From positions 2,130,501 to 2,194,500 of the forward strand of contig NW_026515433.1 in the NCBI RefSeq assembly GCF_014898815.1: 64,000 nt of DNA. Reading direction: 5' to 3'. Position numbers and translations under genes: made by a program. Shown here one piece after another: positions 1 to 12,283 of this stretch (position 1 is its first letter; each line of letters opens with the position of its first letter). A model generated the notes under the pieces. That model did not search any database. It had not been told where the DNA came from and worked only from the letters and a program-made list of their open reading frames with translations. This DNA is from Panonychus citri. Taxonomy: Eukaryota > Arthropoda > Arachnida > Trombidiformes > Tetranychidae.

Positions 1-3000
1 GAAATTATTTTGTGAGACTAATCATCAACATCAACTACTACTATTACTACAAAAATTACAACAAATTACTAAATTGATCATTTAGTTTAATTGGTTTTCC
101 ATCAAAATCAAAAATCAATTGATAGAAAAGTAAACAAACAATTGTAATCAATCAATAAAAAATTACCTTTGGTCAAAAATACAACAATTTAAACTCGTTG
201 AACAATCAAAAATTTCATCTTATCAAAATACTCGAGTTAATTTGATTCACAAAGATAAACCAGTTCCAACAATTAGATTGTTTTCTCAATTTCGATGATC
301 AACTAATTGTTCCCATTAAACACCTACGATCACAATTAGCAAGTTAATCGTTAATTTGACTAACCTTAATTTTTTACCTGTTCAACTTTTCTTGATTAAT
401 TATCTGTTTTCAGTTGACAAGGTTAAGATAATCAATGACAATTAACTTGTGATAACATTTAATCAAACAAGAGCTTTTTATTTGTTTAATTAACAACAAT
501 CAAGTCCCAATTATCAAAGGTTAAAATCAAGGATTTATCTTGATTCCTTGTTATTTAAACAATTAGTTTATTTTCAGTTTATTTGAACAATCAGTTAATC
601 CAAATGGTGGTTAATCAAATAAATAAATTGAATAATTAATCAATCGTAACCATTGGAAGTGTTAATCAACAGTAAAGATAACAAGAGCAATTAAACGCTT
701 ATCAATTGTAACAATTAAAATAAACAATCATATTATTTAATTGTGGTAGTTAATCAAGAGCAACATTGATTTTGATTAACTGTTGGTACAATTAAATAAT
801 AAATTGAGTTTACAATTTTAATCATTTGGTTTTTTTTATTAATAATATTATCTAGTTAATTGTTATTGGGAAGAAGATGAATTGAATTTGTTAATTTGGT
901 TTGTTGATTGAAACAATCAAGGTTAAAATAGTTTAACCTTAAATTGTATAATTAACTTGATGTGAATCTAATTAGTTAAAAACATCAACAACTCATCACC
1001 AATCAATTAAATTCAATTGTTGATTGATTCAACATGAAACCAACTTTGATTGTCTACATTTTAATTGAATAATTACAATTTAAAGGTTAATTAGATTCTT
1101 ATTAATGATAATTTAATCTAATCATCATGGATCAATGAGCTTAATTAATCAGGGATAAACAAAAGAGGACACAATTAGATTCAATTGTGATGATAGATAA
1201 AGAAGACAATTAACTAAATACATCAATGGAAAGTTGATTAAAATAGAATCACAATTAATCAAGTTGATGTAAATTAAAATGAGAAATTAGATTTAATCAC
1301 AATCAATCAGATTGTTAAATGAGTCTCTTTTTCAAAGACAATTAAATTGAACTTAAATTTATTATTATGAATTTGGATCAAATGAAAAAATCAACTAATC
1401 ACAATTAACCGAGACACAAGCTCCATCTATTGCTAACAATTAGTAAGAAACTTTTAATTAAATGAAATGATATCAATTAACTTAATGGACGAAGCTTAAT
1501 TGTTAAGATAACTATTACAATGTATTAATCAATTGTGATTGGAAACAAAATTTAATTTCTCACAGTTTTATTGTCACAATTAATTGTGTTTACCTTTTTT
1601 CTTGATAATTAATTGTTAATTCAAGGTTGATTAGTGAAGGACATTCACAATTACCATTAATTGTTGATTATATAATAACAATCCTAATGATGTTTTTTTC
1701 TTGCAAACTTATAATTATGATTAACTAAGGAAATTAGCTGATTGTTACCTAAATCACTTCCATAACAATCAAGTGATTTCTCAACATAATAATTGTTCAA
1801 TCAAATTAATTGGTTAATTTTTTGTCTGCTCATCATAAAAATACAATCATTAGTATGAAAGTTAAATGATTAACGATCAGCTAGTTGATTAATCAACAAT
1901 TAACTTGAGTAATCATTTTGATTTGTTGTTGTGGTTTTCAAGAGTAACTGATTTTGTTTAAAGTGTCAAAACAATTTAACAATCAGATTAAGTTGATTAA
2001 TTGTTAATTCAATTAGAAGGTCAAGTTAAATGGTTAATCAAAATGAAGTTCAAATTTAATTGTAATCAAATATTTGACCTGAAAAAGTTTCAAACATTTG
2101 TCAATTTAAAAGTGATAATCAAACAATCCGGAAGAAACAAAATGAAACTGAGTAGGTCAAAGGTAAATTATTGTTTATCTAATTAATTAATTGCAATCAA
2201 AACAATTTTTTCAGGTCAAACAATTTATTTTAATCATAAATTAACAAATTGAATTATATTAAACCCCAATCACTTCATGATCAAAACTTATATTCACAAT
2301 TAAGGTGATAACAAATTGAAATGTTTCCGATGAGATTTTTATGATTAACTTTTGATAGCAATTAGTTAATGGTTATAATTAACAATCCTCATAGTAATTA
2401 ACAAGTTAATTATTTTATTTTCAATATTTACGTTGAATTAATAATAACAATCAAATCATATGATTGATTTTATCAACCAGATATACAAATACAGTTGACA
2501 ATTAACAATTGTGTTTATTATAATATCACAATTAACTAATGATTTAATGTTATTATGTTACAACAATTAAGCTTGATCATATTTACTTTGATTGTTTGTC
2601 AAATTTTTGATCATTTTGTAACTAATATTAATTACAATTAATAATTTAGGTAAAAACAAAACATCAACTTTCACTAATCCAGTTTACAATCAAGGAAGTG
2701 ATTAAAATTGACCTTTTTTTTATTTAAATTGTCCTACTAATTAAATTAGTGAACTAATCATAACTATTGATAAAAATCAACTAATTTCATAATCAAGATG
2801 AAAAAAACCTAATTAGTTGATCATTTTGATTATAATTGTTACTTCACAATTGTAAATAATCAATTGAATTAAGGTCTAATCAATAATCTAATTGTCTGGT
2901 TGTTAATTACAGGGAAATCCTTTGTTTACAATTAAAATCAGCAAATTATCACAATCAATGAGTTCATTATGATCATTTAATTAAAAAGAATTTTAGAAAA

Positions 3001-3765
3001 TTAATTGCTAATCAAGTGATTCTATTGTTTATTGAGTTTTAATTGTTTAAGTAAAAAAAAAGGTTCTCATTGGAATGATGATTATTTTTATTACAATTAG
3101 TTAATCAATGGTTGCAAATTTGAGTTCTAAAAAAGAGAAACAAGTTGATCAACTAAATTGTAGTAGTTGGAAGTTTACATAAATTGTTAATTAGTTGATT
3201 TTCGTTAAAAAAAAGACAACAATCAAATTCTTGATTCAACTTTCATCATTTTACCTTCAATGATACTCAGAGTAAGTTTGATAATGTAAAATGATAATCA
3301 GGCATCAATTGAATGATCAATTATCTTTATATTATGATACATGTTTAAAGAGATGATTAAGTTGATTGTGAGGATAATTGTTGTTGTTGTTGAGAAAGGA
3401 AAAACTTGCTTGTGAATCAAAATTGAAACAACGTAATAAATTAATTATGTTGTTGTTGTTGTTGTTCATTGTTATAAGTTTAGAGCAAGAAAAAAAAGTC
3501 CAGAGAGAAAACCATGTCATGTAATTGTTGTTGTTTCTCAGCGTTAATTGTTACGTGATTGTTTAGATGTTATTGTTGATTGTTGTTGAGTAAAATGCAA
3601 TTTTTTCATCATCATTCAAATTTCATGGTAATAATCCTTTCCAATGTTCCTTTCATCATGTAAGACAATTCAGCGCTTCATTGATTTCATCATGAATTTT
3701 TCCTTGTGAATCCAAACATGGCAAAAGTCTTGAGAAATATAAAAAAGGAAGAAAATTTTTACAAG

Positions 3766-3800
<35 letters not shown>

Positions 3801-4124
3801 AATGAGAAGATGATGATGGGAAGATGGAAATATAATAACACACAATAATCTTTGTGTGTATTTATATAATTGGGCAGGTAAGGGCGAGACAAGTTTGATA
3901 ATATTTTTTTGAAGTTTCCATTATCATTCATTTTCCTTTCGATTTTGTGTTTAGTTAATTTTGATGATTAAATTAATCATCATTGTGATTCTCACTTATA
4001 TTTTTGTGTCTTCTTTTCCCTTCTCCAATAATCATCGTCTCCCTATTCATATATAAATAGGAGTTTCCCTCTCTCTCTCTCTCTCAAATGATGATGATGA
4101 TGATTATTATTACATTCGTATGGA
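1..4124. other. Gene-free AT-rich DNA downstream of sphingosine kinase
   Basis: I see no supportable gene. The sequence is dominated by ACAATTA/TAATTGT words and short A/T runs. The few open frames of about 60-90 codons are low-complexity and show no family signal. A (GA)n microsatellite lies at about 3770-3799 and a (CT)n tract at about 4070-4085, followed by (GAT)n just before the end of the sphingosine kinase gene. The segment may hold the 3' UTR of that gene or an intron of an off-window gene. Confidence 0.6.
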
Positions 4125-6598
4125 TCAAGGTATCTGGTTCATATCATCACGTTTGAAAATTTTCCCCATTGATGGAAGCACTTGAACTTGACAAGGTTCA
4201 GCATTGAAAGATTCACCATCGATTGAAATGATTCCATTGGGTGTTAAAGGTTCTAATCGATAAGCACGAACGGGTATCCATTTAAGGTAGGGTAGGTCAA
4301 TGTGACGAGCGGTTTCAAGAGATGAAAGGAAACGAAGAAGATTTTTAATTGATACTTTACTGGTTAAATATGCTAACCAGATAACACCATCGGCTAATTC
4401 AGATTCTGGTGCAAAATGAACAGTAGGTGAAAGGTGAGATTGACTAGATGATTGTACCATTATAAAATCATCTTCAATTGTTACCCAATTGGAGGGTACA
4501 TCTTCCCATAAGGGTGGAATATAATAATCTTGATTAGGAGATGGAGATGAACGAACATCATCCCCACCATCATCATCATCATTATCAGAAATATCTTGAA
4601 GAGTATCTTCAATTGAAGATGAGTTTCCATTTGATGAAGGATTGAATGAACGTTGGATTGTTGATGAATCAGTTACATCACCGCCTTGATTGGTGTTCAC
4701 CTCGATTTTAATGTTATCCGATGAATTGTGCTTCTGGTTAAGGCTGATTAACTTTTTACTATCAATCGGTAAATAACTTAATCTACCACGATAAGTTTTC
4801 GGAACTGGAAGGAAAAAAAAGAGAAGATTGAAATGAATAAGATCAAGGAAAGAGATTGAATTTCAATAGAATGATAATAATTACCAATACTACGGTAGAT
4901 TGACCATAAAACAAAACGGAACCACCAATGAATCGAAGTCCTTCCGATTCGATGTCAATATCGGCAATTAATCCCCAGCCCACTGAGAGAAATGAGTAAA
5001 TCTTTTGCCTTGGCATCGCGACTTCAACCAGATCAAGTGGACATGGTTTTCCAACGATAACATTTAAGGTTCCAGAGATTATCGGATCAATCGAGTTGTT
5101 TGGACTAAATTATTGGAAATTAATAACATTAATCCAAAAGGATATAGAGAGAAATTAAAATGATTATTAAAGGAGAAGCTTAAAAAAAAAGGTTGTCAAT
5201 CAATTTGATTTTTTGTTCCTACCTATTAATAGATTGTAACAAAATGAAAATCAAGGTGATTAGTTTTTCTTAACTGTTTCAATTAAAAATTCAACAGGGT
5301 AACATGCATGTAATGAGAATCACATCAAAATCAATAAATATTAACAATTTAACTAGTGGAAAGTTTAACTGGAAAGATTTAAAGAGTTGATATATTTTCC
5401 TACCCTCAGGCAATATGACAGGTAACTGGTAATTTAATCATCTAATAATTAGGACAGAAAAGTGGATAATTATTGTTGTTAAAGATAAAACAAATAATGG
5501 TTAACAATTATAAGGTGTTTAGACTTATTATCTTCAGCTGTAATCTAAAAGATTATATAAATTAGTGGATTATCATTACAATTATGATTAAATAAACCAA
5601 AAATTTTAAGGTAAATCAGATTAGATTTGATTTGATTTAAATTAATTGAATACATAAGGTTCACGTTAATCCAGGACAAGTAATAAAAATCCTCTATTGA
5701 CATTACTTAATTGATCATCTCGGACTAGTAATTAATTTAGTTACAAATTATCATCACTTGATAACAATTAAACAAAGTAAAGTACGAGTATCTAATTTAG
5801 TGGTGATATGTAAATGTAATAGATTAATTATCATTGATTGTTGTTGTTGTTGTTTTTTTCCTGTTTACAAAAAAGTGAAAGAATCAATCACCTTTAATAT
5901 CGTGACAATTAAATTAACTAATTTAAGTTTGTCAAAAGAAATGTGTTGATTAAAGAGATGATCGATGAACCAAAGCACTAATTGTTTGCCAACAAATCAA
6001 ATTTACTAAATTGTTGTGATCAGAAAGAAAACAATAAACATCGAGGCTATTGATCTACTCGGATAACCAGAATACAAGAAAACCGCATTGTCAACAGGTA
6101 GAGAGAGAGAGAGAGAGAGGTTGTTTTTGTTTTCTCTCTCAGAGAATTTGAAACAATAGAAACACTTATTCTTGGAGATTATTAAAGGTTAAAGGTTACA
6201 AACCTTGTCTTATATTCAAGAGTAGCTGATAATCCATTCCCTGAGCCAGCAGGAATTATACCAACAGGTATTTGAATCGCTTTCTGCCAATCATCTCGTG
6301 ACATTAGTCCATTAAAAACTTCAAATAAGAGGCCATCGCCGGAGACAACGACAATACCATCCCAATGGTAGATATCGGTTAGATCTCTGATCAGGTCGAG
6401 AGCACCGTTTTTGTAATTGGTTGTGATCACCTGATGGGTAATATCTGCTTCTTCAAGAAGGGGTTGCACTTTTTTCCTGAATTTACCCGGAGCTTTACCA
6501 GAACCACTGAAAGGATTGATTAAGATTAACAGTCTACGATTACGAGGTGTTGGTGATAAATTGTGATTAACAAGATTAACGGTTGTTGGTAATGTCAT
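4125..6598 (-). CDS. Sphk: Sphingosine kinase (three coding exons, one-base frameshift in exon 2)
   Basis: Phosphorylates sphingosine to sphingosine-1-phosphate (family knowledge). Exons read as 6598-6204, 5104-4885 and 4804-4125, all with GT-AG borders. Exon 1 carries the diacylglycerol-kinase-type catalytic core: a glycine-rich INPFSGSGK loop near residues 27-35, the nucleotide-binding SGDG at about 86-89, and PAGSGN near 116-121. Exon 2 has the SVGWGLIADIDIESE stretch typical of the family; exon 3 has the C-terminal domain (PYLKWIPVRAYRLEP) after an acidic, Ser-rich linker. The frame breaks in exon 2 near 4925: before it the protein reads FIG, after it, in the next frame, WFRFVLWSIYRSI. 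Exons total 1295 bases; adding one base gives 1296, a 431-residue protein, similar to animal sphingosine kinases. A lost C in a CC run is the simplest cause. Intron 1 (5105-6203) contains a (GA)n tract at about 6101-6119. Confidence 0.9.
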
Positions 6599-7330
6599 GA
6601 TGTCGATTGTGAGATTGATTAAAAACGAATTTCTTTTGTTATTCTACAAAAACAATTTGTAGAGGAAGAGGAAGAAAAAAGAATAGAAAATAACAGAACA
6701 CAAAAAGGAAAATAAAGAGACAAAAAGACAGGCACAGACAGAGAGAAAAAGAAAGAGATGGAAAGAGAAAGAGAGAGAGAAAGAAAAGAAAAGCGTAACA
6801 AGATGGAGGAGAGAAAGGATTGAATAATCAAGAGGAAATTTATTCCAATTGATTGTTGGATTAATTGTGACAATTTAGAAATTGTTTAAATTCATATTCT
6901 CCAAATAGAAAATAATAAACAGAGAGAAACGAAAACACTTTTGAACCCTGAGGTTACAAAGAGAAGAGAACATGTGACAAAATGAGAAGAGAATGACCGA
7001 TGACACAGAGAAAGAATTAGAAAAGGTGATCACGTTTAAGAAGAATAGATAATCACAATTAACTATTGTTCGATTGGAAAGTGATTAATTAAACAGCGAA
7101 AATGAACAATCCACAAGAACAGAATTATAAATAAATGAGAAACTTTTTCTCTCGTTTTCCAATCTAAACAATTCTCACTCTTCATCTTCTTCTCCCTCTT
7201 TTCTCTCTCATTCTCTCTTTTTTTCTCTCTCTCTTTCTTTTCACTTTTTTCTCTTTCTCTCATCTTCTGTCTTCGAAAAAGAGATTCACTTTCAAATTCA
7301 GATTCTACCCTGAAATTCACCCACATTTAT
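6599..7330 (-). promoter_or_regulatory. Pyrimidine-rich 5' leader / promoter region of sphingosine kinase
   Basis: Immediately upstream of the start codon, the coding strand is a long C/T tract (about 6655-6800 reads as G/A on the plus strand). Around 7140-7270 the polarity flips to C/T on the plus strand. No TATA box or promoter element can be placed with confidence. Open frames across this stretch are products of the low-complexity composition. Confidence 0.35.
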
Positions 7331-8577
7331 TTCCGATTAACAATTTGATCTAATTGTTTGTTTACATTTAAGTCCAAATGTCAACAATTAACTCACTTTC
7401 TCACTGTCGCCATCTATTGTTTCCGATTTGCTTTTTTTCGTAATTTTTGATTTAATTGTGTTCATTTAATTTCCGTTCAATCATCATCATCATTTTGATT
7501 AATTGTTTCCTGTTTTCGAGAGTCAATTTTATTTACAATTAAATCAGGTATTTGAAGGCCTTATGATTGTCACATTTTGTTGATTGTCCAATGTCAATAT
7601 GGATCATATGTTTCATTGGAAATGTTTGTTGTTCAATTAATTGATTCCAATTAATGATTTACTTTATTCTGCTTTTTTCTCTTACAATTGATTTACAGAA
7701 TATTCTTAATCAGTTTGTCAATGTTGATGCTTTTCAATTAATTTGATTGATGATGATGACACTTAATCACAAAGGTCTTGTTATTGTTGATCATATGTTT
7801 GCTTATTTTATTACAATCAAGTACATCCTATGATGAAATTGTTGTTGATTATGTTTTGTAACAATTAACCTTTATCAATGGTTGATTTAGATAATTTATC
7901 GATTTACCGCTTCATTACAATTAATTGAAGGAAAACCATTGATTGGTTCAATTAATTGGTCTAATTGGCGATTTTGTTGAACGTTTAGTTGAATTTTGGG
8001 AAACCACTGGAATTATGAAGAAGAGGAAAAATTTAAGCGCAATTTACATGATTAAAAAGATTAGATTAAATCACAGATCAATGACAATATAATGTTGGTA
8101 GAAAAACATGATTTGATTGATCGATCCACTACCAATTACAATTAGATGACTGAAAAAATAATTTAACCAGAAGAAAACTGAATCAATTTTTTCCCGGAAG
8201 TTTGTAAACTCAACATAATAATAATAATAATAAATTAGATTGATTAAAAATTGGATAATCAAGATGCAAGAGACAAAACATACTGCCAACAATTTACAAA
8301 TTGCTCATATTTCATCATCACCAATAGAATCGGAATATGATTATAAATAAATAGATTGATTGTCTATCGGATTACAATAGACAGAAACAAGCAATCAGTT
8401 GATTGTGTCAAATAATCAGCGGCAAATTGTTTTTTCTTTTGCATCAAGATCATCAATTTGATATTTTTCTTTTCATCTTCTACTAATCAGGTAACGGTAA
8501 TGATGATGATTCGAAATAAAACAAAATCAACCGGAAATAGAGAAGAATAATAATCACGTTGAAAACGATGGAATGAC
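7331..8577. other. Intergenic DNA between LMBRD2 3' end and sphingosine kinase 5' end
   Basis: AT-rich with no convincing coding frame; includes a short (ATA)n run near 8216-8231. It probably contains the LMBRD2 3' UTR at its right side. Nothing else recognised. Confidence 0.5.
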
Positions 8578-10997
8578 CTAAACATCATCGAATAGATTAG
8601 TCGGAGGTTGACGAGGTTCGAAAGATCGATGATATAAATCTTTCGGTGTTGATGATATACTCGAATAGTCGATTGGTTCAACGTCATTAAGTAATTCCGT
8701 CTTACCAGTGTCACGATATTCACCTTGAGATCGATTGGTTCGAACTGTTGGTTCATCGGGTTCTACATTAAATCCTGATTGTGTTTGATTAGTTGATCGA
8801 GTAGATGAATATCCAGTTAATCCGCGTCTTTCTCGATTTAAATTACTTCCTTCTTCTAATCGAATTTTTTTATTCTTTTCCCGAGTAACCAATTCTTTAC
8901 CCTCTCTGATAAGTTCAGAGGTTGTCTCATCGTCCATGATAAATTGTTCAATACCCATGAAATGAAGTAATCGTGAACCAAATTGTAAAACCGTAGCCAA
9001 ACAAAAGATACACATAACAATTGGAAGATAAATGTTAAAACCATCACGAATAAGTGGAACTACGTCCATGTGACCCATGACCTTAGTGAAAGAAGCTTCT
9101 TCCTGATCAGCGGTTTTGGTTATATGAGAATCGAGATTAATCAGGCCAAGAATATTTAGACAAAGTGGAGGAGTTAATCGACATAATAACCTAAAAGAGA
9201 GAAAAAAATCGATGGAAAGAAATTAGTTTAATAGTTGACAATCAATCGGAATATTGAAATACTCACATTCCGGAAAAGATGAGGGAATATTCATCAGTTT
9301 GATGATGAGGAGCTAAATAGTAGTAATTAAATATTCTTATTTTAAACACCGTATAATATGTACACACACAAAGGTACGCGATGGACATGATTGAGATGAA
9401 CTAGAGGGAATGAGAGAGAGAGAGAAGGGAAAAGTTAATTCAGTTCGATAATCAGATTGATCGGGTAAATAGACTCACCTCAATAAAGAAATAATTATGA
9501 TTCGATTTAAGAGAAATAAATATACTAGCGAATATGCTTAAAGGTGGATGATGAATTGAGAAGGTCATTTCAGACCAAATGACCATCAGTGATAAAGCTC
9601 CGGTCACATAAGCTAAACACCGGAATAATGGACCTCGAACGGCACATTTCCAGTACCATTCGATTCGAGGTGAGTAAATGTTTTGGTAAAAGAATCGGAT
9701 TAATGATGATTCGGGTGGATTTCTTTTCAGGGTAGATTTGAATGTTTGACTTTGGCTCAGTTGATTACGTGACACATCCTCCCAATCGATGGCTTTGTTG
9801 ATTAAATTGTCCCACTGACAATGAACTCGATGATGATCTTGAACGGCTTTTTTAATTTGTTGATTCATCCGAATGAGAGATTTCTCTGTGTAAACAACTC
9901 CACTTGAAGATCGTATTGCCGCTGATGAGGTACGATCAAGATTCTGATATCGAGAGAGTAAATTGTTTCTCCACTCGTTTGGACATTTGTCCAAAATTTC
10001 ATTAATAAATAAACGGAATCGAGTATTATTGGGAGAAATTGCCTGATAGGCACAATTAATTTCATCTAGAACATCTTCCAATCTTTCATCGGCTTCAATT
10101 TTTTCCACACTCAACTTGGCAACTCTAAAATAGACATAAGTTTGCGTTCGTCCATGAAGTGAGGTGTTAAAACAACTTCGAGGAATCTCAACCAGACCAT
10201 AACCAAGAAGCACAACCAATAGAAATAACCCCCAAGTATTTGACGCTGTTGTACAGATCACTTTAAGTTCAGCCCAACCCAATGAAGTTCGCAGAGCAAC
10301 ATAGATAAGAATGAAGAAAAAGATGATGGCAAAGGAACCATAGTAAATGGCATTAGCGACAAAAGCGGACTTTATTTTACCGAATTTGGTAAAATCTCCA
10401 GCCATTGAATAGCTTTGCATTATTGGTAAGATTCCCCATGTAAGAGCTTGGATTGACCAATAGACTAAACCCCAAAGGGTGGAAAGAACATCTTTCTGAG
10501 CATAGCTCCATGGATGACCACATATCTCCTCAATTATTTTCTCATCATCTTCACCACCACCAGTACCATTTCCTGTGGTGTTACTGGGTGACAATGTGGT
10601 AAGATTTTGAAGCGATGGATGAGTTACATTTATAAAAGGTGAAGTTGTTATCGGAGGGACAGTTGTAGTTGTAGTTGTAGTGGTTGTGGTTGTTGTTGTT
10701 GTTGTTGTTGTTGATCTGGTTGCGTTTACTTCAAGTAAACATTGTCGATAAGCAGTCTAGGGAAAGAAAAGAATAGAATAAGATTAGTAAACAATTTCAA
10801 TTTCTCTGAGTTTCTATTCTTACCGAGCTTATATCAAGAGGCAGTATAAAAATCACAATGAAGGAAAAAAACCAAGCAATGAAAACAGAAATTGTCACAC
10901 CGATTGATTGTTCCGTCCAATTACCATATCGGTAAAGTAAAAGACTAGATAAAAGAAATGTGGTAATAATTTCCAGAGTTAATGGCCATAGGGTCAT
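8578..10997 (-). CDS. LMBRD2: LMBR1 domain-containing protein 2 homologue (multi-pass membrane protein)
   Basis: Exons: 10997-10824, 10756-9479, 9400-9267, 9190-8578. They sum to 2199 bases, a 732-residue protein, close to vertebrate LMBRD2. The start is the first ATG, giving a hydrophobic helix followed by LLYRYGNW and a second helix ending ILPLDISS, as in LMBRD2. Exon 2 has the conserved loop and helices (KIKSAFVANAIYYGS, NTWGLFLLVVLLGYGLVEIP), exon 3 the motif RIFNYYYLAPHHQTD, exon 4 CRLTPPLCLNILGL and a cytoplasmic tail with TSELIREGKELVTREK. The protein is an LMBR1-type nine-helix membrane protein; the vertebrate relative has been linked to GPCR signalling (literature knowledge, not visible here). 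Odd: a run of about 17 Thr, interrupted only at its ends, near residues 74-90 in the first extracellular loop, followed by an Asn/Gly/Asp-rich stretch. Confidence 0.92.
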
Positions 10998-11647
10998 GGT
11001 TATAATTGAGAAGATGATGAGAATTAGAAGAGAAAAGAGAAGAAAAAAAAAATTCCACAAAAAGAACAAAAATTCAACACAAGATTTAAACAAATCCAAT
11101 TAACCTGATTAAGGAAAGAAATAAACTGGATGATAAACAATTGAATAAACAATCGATGGTTATTTAATTAATTAAATTTTCCAACAAATTGATGATGATG
11201 ACGATGGAAAAGATAATAATAATTGAATGAGAAAAACAAATGAAGGTAAAATTAAATGGAATCAGAAAACATCAGAGAGAGAGAGAAAAAGATAAACATG
11301 AAACATTTGAAAGAAGAAGAGAAAAGGAAAACAAAATCGAAATCCAATTCTCATAAATAACCATCAGATCATAATTAATGTTACACCAATAATCAGATCG
11401 AAATTGGTTCACAAATTAACAATTAACTAAGAACAATTAATTAGATGAACAATCAATTCGGAGGAAGAAATCAAATCAACAACAACAACATTTAAGTCCC
11501 AACAACATAAGAAGAGGGAGTTACAGTAGAAGGGGAAAAAATAATGAGCTCGATTTAAATTTAGAATAGAAAATTAATTAATTTAATTAATCAAATTGTT
11601 CCAAGATTTAAGGTCAATACAATTGATACAATTAGCTGATTGGCAAT
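10998..11647 (-). promoter_or_regulatory. Leader and intergenic region upstream of LMBRD2
   Basis: The LMBRD2 coding strand is pyrimidine-rich here, at about 11010-11060 and 11270-11345 (GA/GAA-rich on the plus strand), consistent with a 5' UTR. The frame open upstream of the LMBRD2 ATG has no ATG of its own and encodes only Phe/Leu runs, so I treat it as leader. The remainder may hold the 3' UTR of the next minus-strand gene. Confidence 0.35.
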
Positions 11648-12283
11648 TTATCTTGTTCGTCGTCTTGGTCGATAACTGAAACTTCCATAAGTTTTTCTCC
11701 TTCTCCTTTCTTTGGAATCAACTGTTGTACAACAATTAGTGACAATCGAGCTAATTACTGATTTAATTGCGTTAAAAATTCCACTTTCTGAATAGTATAG
11801 ATTAAGATACTCTTCACAATATAATGAAGTAATTAGGAAAAGGTAAACTTTAAATGATCTACGGAGAAAATAATGAAAAGGGTTAGCAAGAATTAAACTG
11901 CTAATTGGTTGACGATTAATTAGTTGATTGTTGTAAGTTTGGAAATCAATTACTAATATGTAACCATGCCAGCCGAGTGCAGGTAATGATGTCCATAAAA
12001 TGAAGTCCAGGATTAACGGATTAACGGCACAGGTTAAAAAGATGAGGTGAAGAGCAATTAATCCAATGGTTAATTTGTCTATCAACTCATTTGATTTTGG
12101 GTTTTCATCACTAATTAACTCACCAAATCGGTAGGTCAAGTTAATTGCTAGGAATGCTAATATTGTCCATCTAATTATTGGCCAATTGCTGTTATCTAAA
12201 TAGTGTACAAATCGACCTCGAATCGATGAATATGATTTATTAATGCCTGAGGCACTATAAAGGGTGGTACTTGGGTGGTACAT
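11648..12283 (-). CDS. Unknown multi-pass membrane protein, single exon
   Basis: An ATG-initiated 211-residue frame with non-repetitive composition. Hydrophobic segments are visible around residues 36-55 (RWTILAFLAINLTYRFG), 70-105 (LTIGLIALHLIFLTCAVNPLILDFILW in two parts) and 140-155 (VYLFLITSLY), suggesting three or four membrane helices. The C-terminus is basic, rich in Arg/Lys (KERRRRKTYG, RPRRRTR), which would favour a cytosolic tail. I do not recognise the family. It lies 650 bp upstream of LMBRD2 on the same strand with no shared transcript evident. It could have an extra 5' exon, since the start is simply the first in-frame ATG. A chance frame of this length with clear helices is unlikely in DNA this AT-rich, but is not excluded. 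Confidence 0.55.
   Translation of the reverse strand: MYHPSTTLYSASGINKSYSSIRGRFVHYLDNSNWPIIRWTILAFLAINLTYRFGELISDENPKSNELIDKLTIGLIALHLIFLTCAVNPLILDFILWTSLPALGWHGYILVIDFQTYNNQLINRQPISSLILANPFHYFLRRSFKVYLFLITSLYCEEYLNLYYSESGIFNAIKSVISSIVTNCCTTVDSKERRRRKTYGSFSYRPRRRTR

Noticed and set aside
7063..7326. Glu/Lys/Arg-rich 87-codon minus-strand frame
   Set aside because: Translation of a GA-rich simple-sequence tract; no family signal.
10998..11099. Upstream extension of LMBRD2 by 34 hydrophobic residues
   Set aside because: The extension opens with TTG, not ATG, and is a Phe/Leu run from a pyrimidine-rich leader; the family N-terminus begins at the ATG at 10997.
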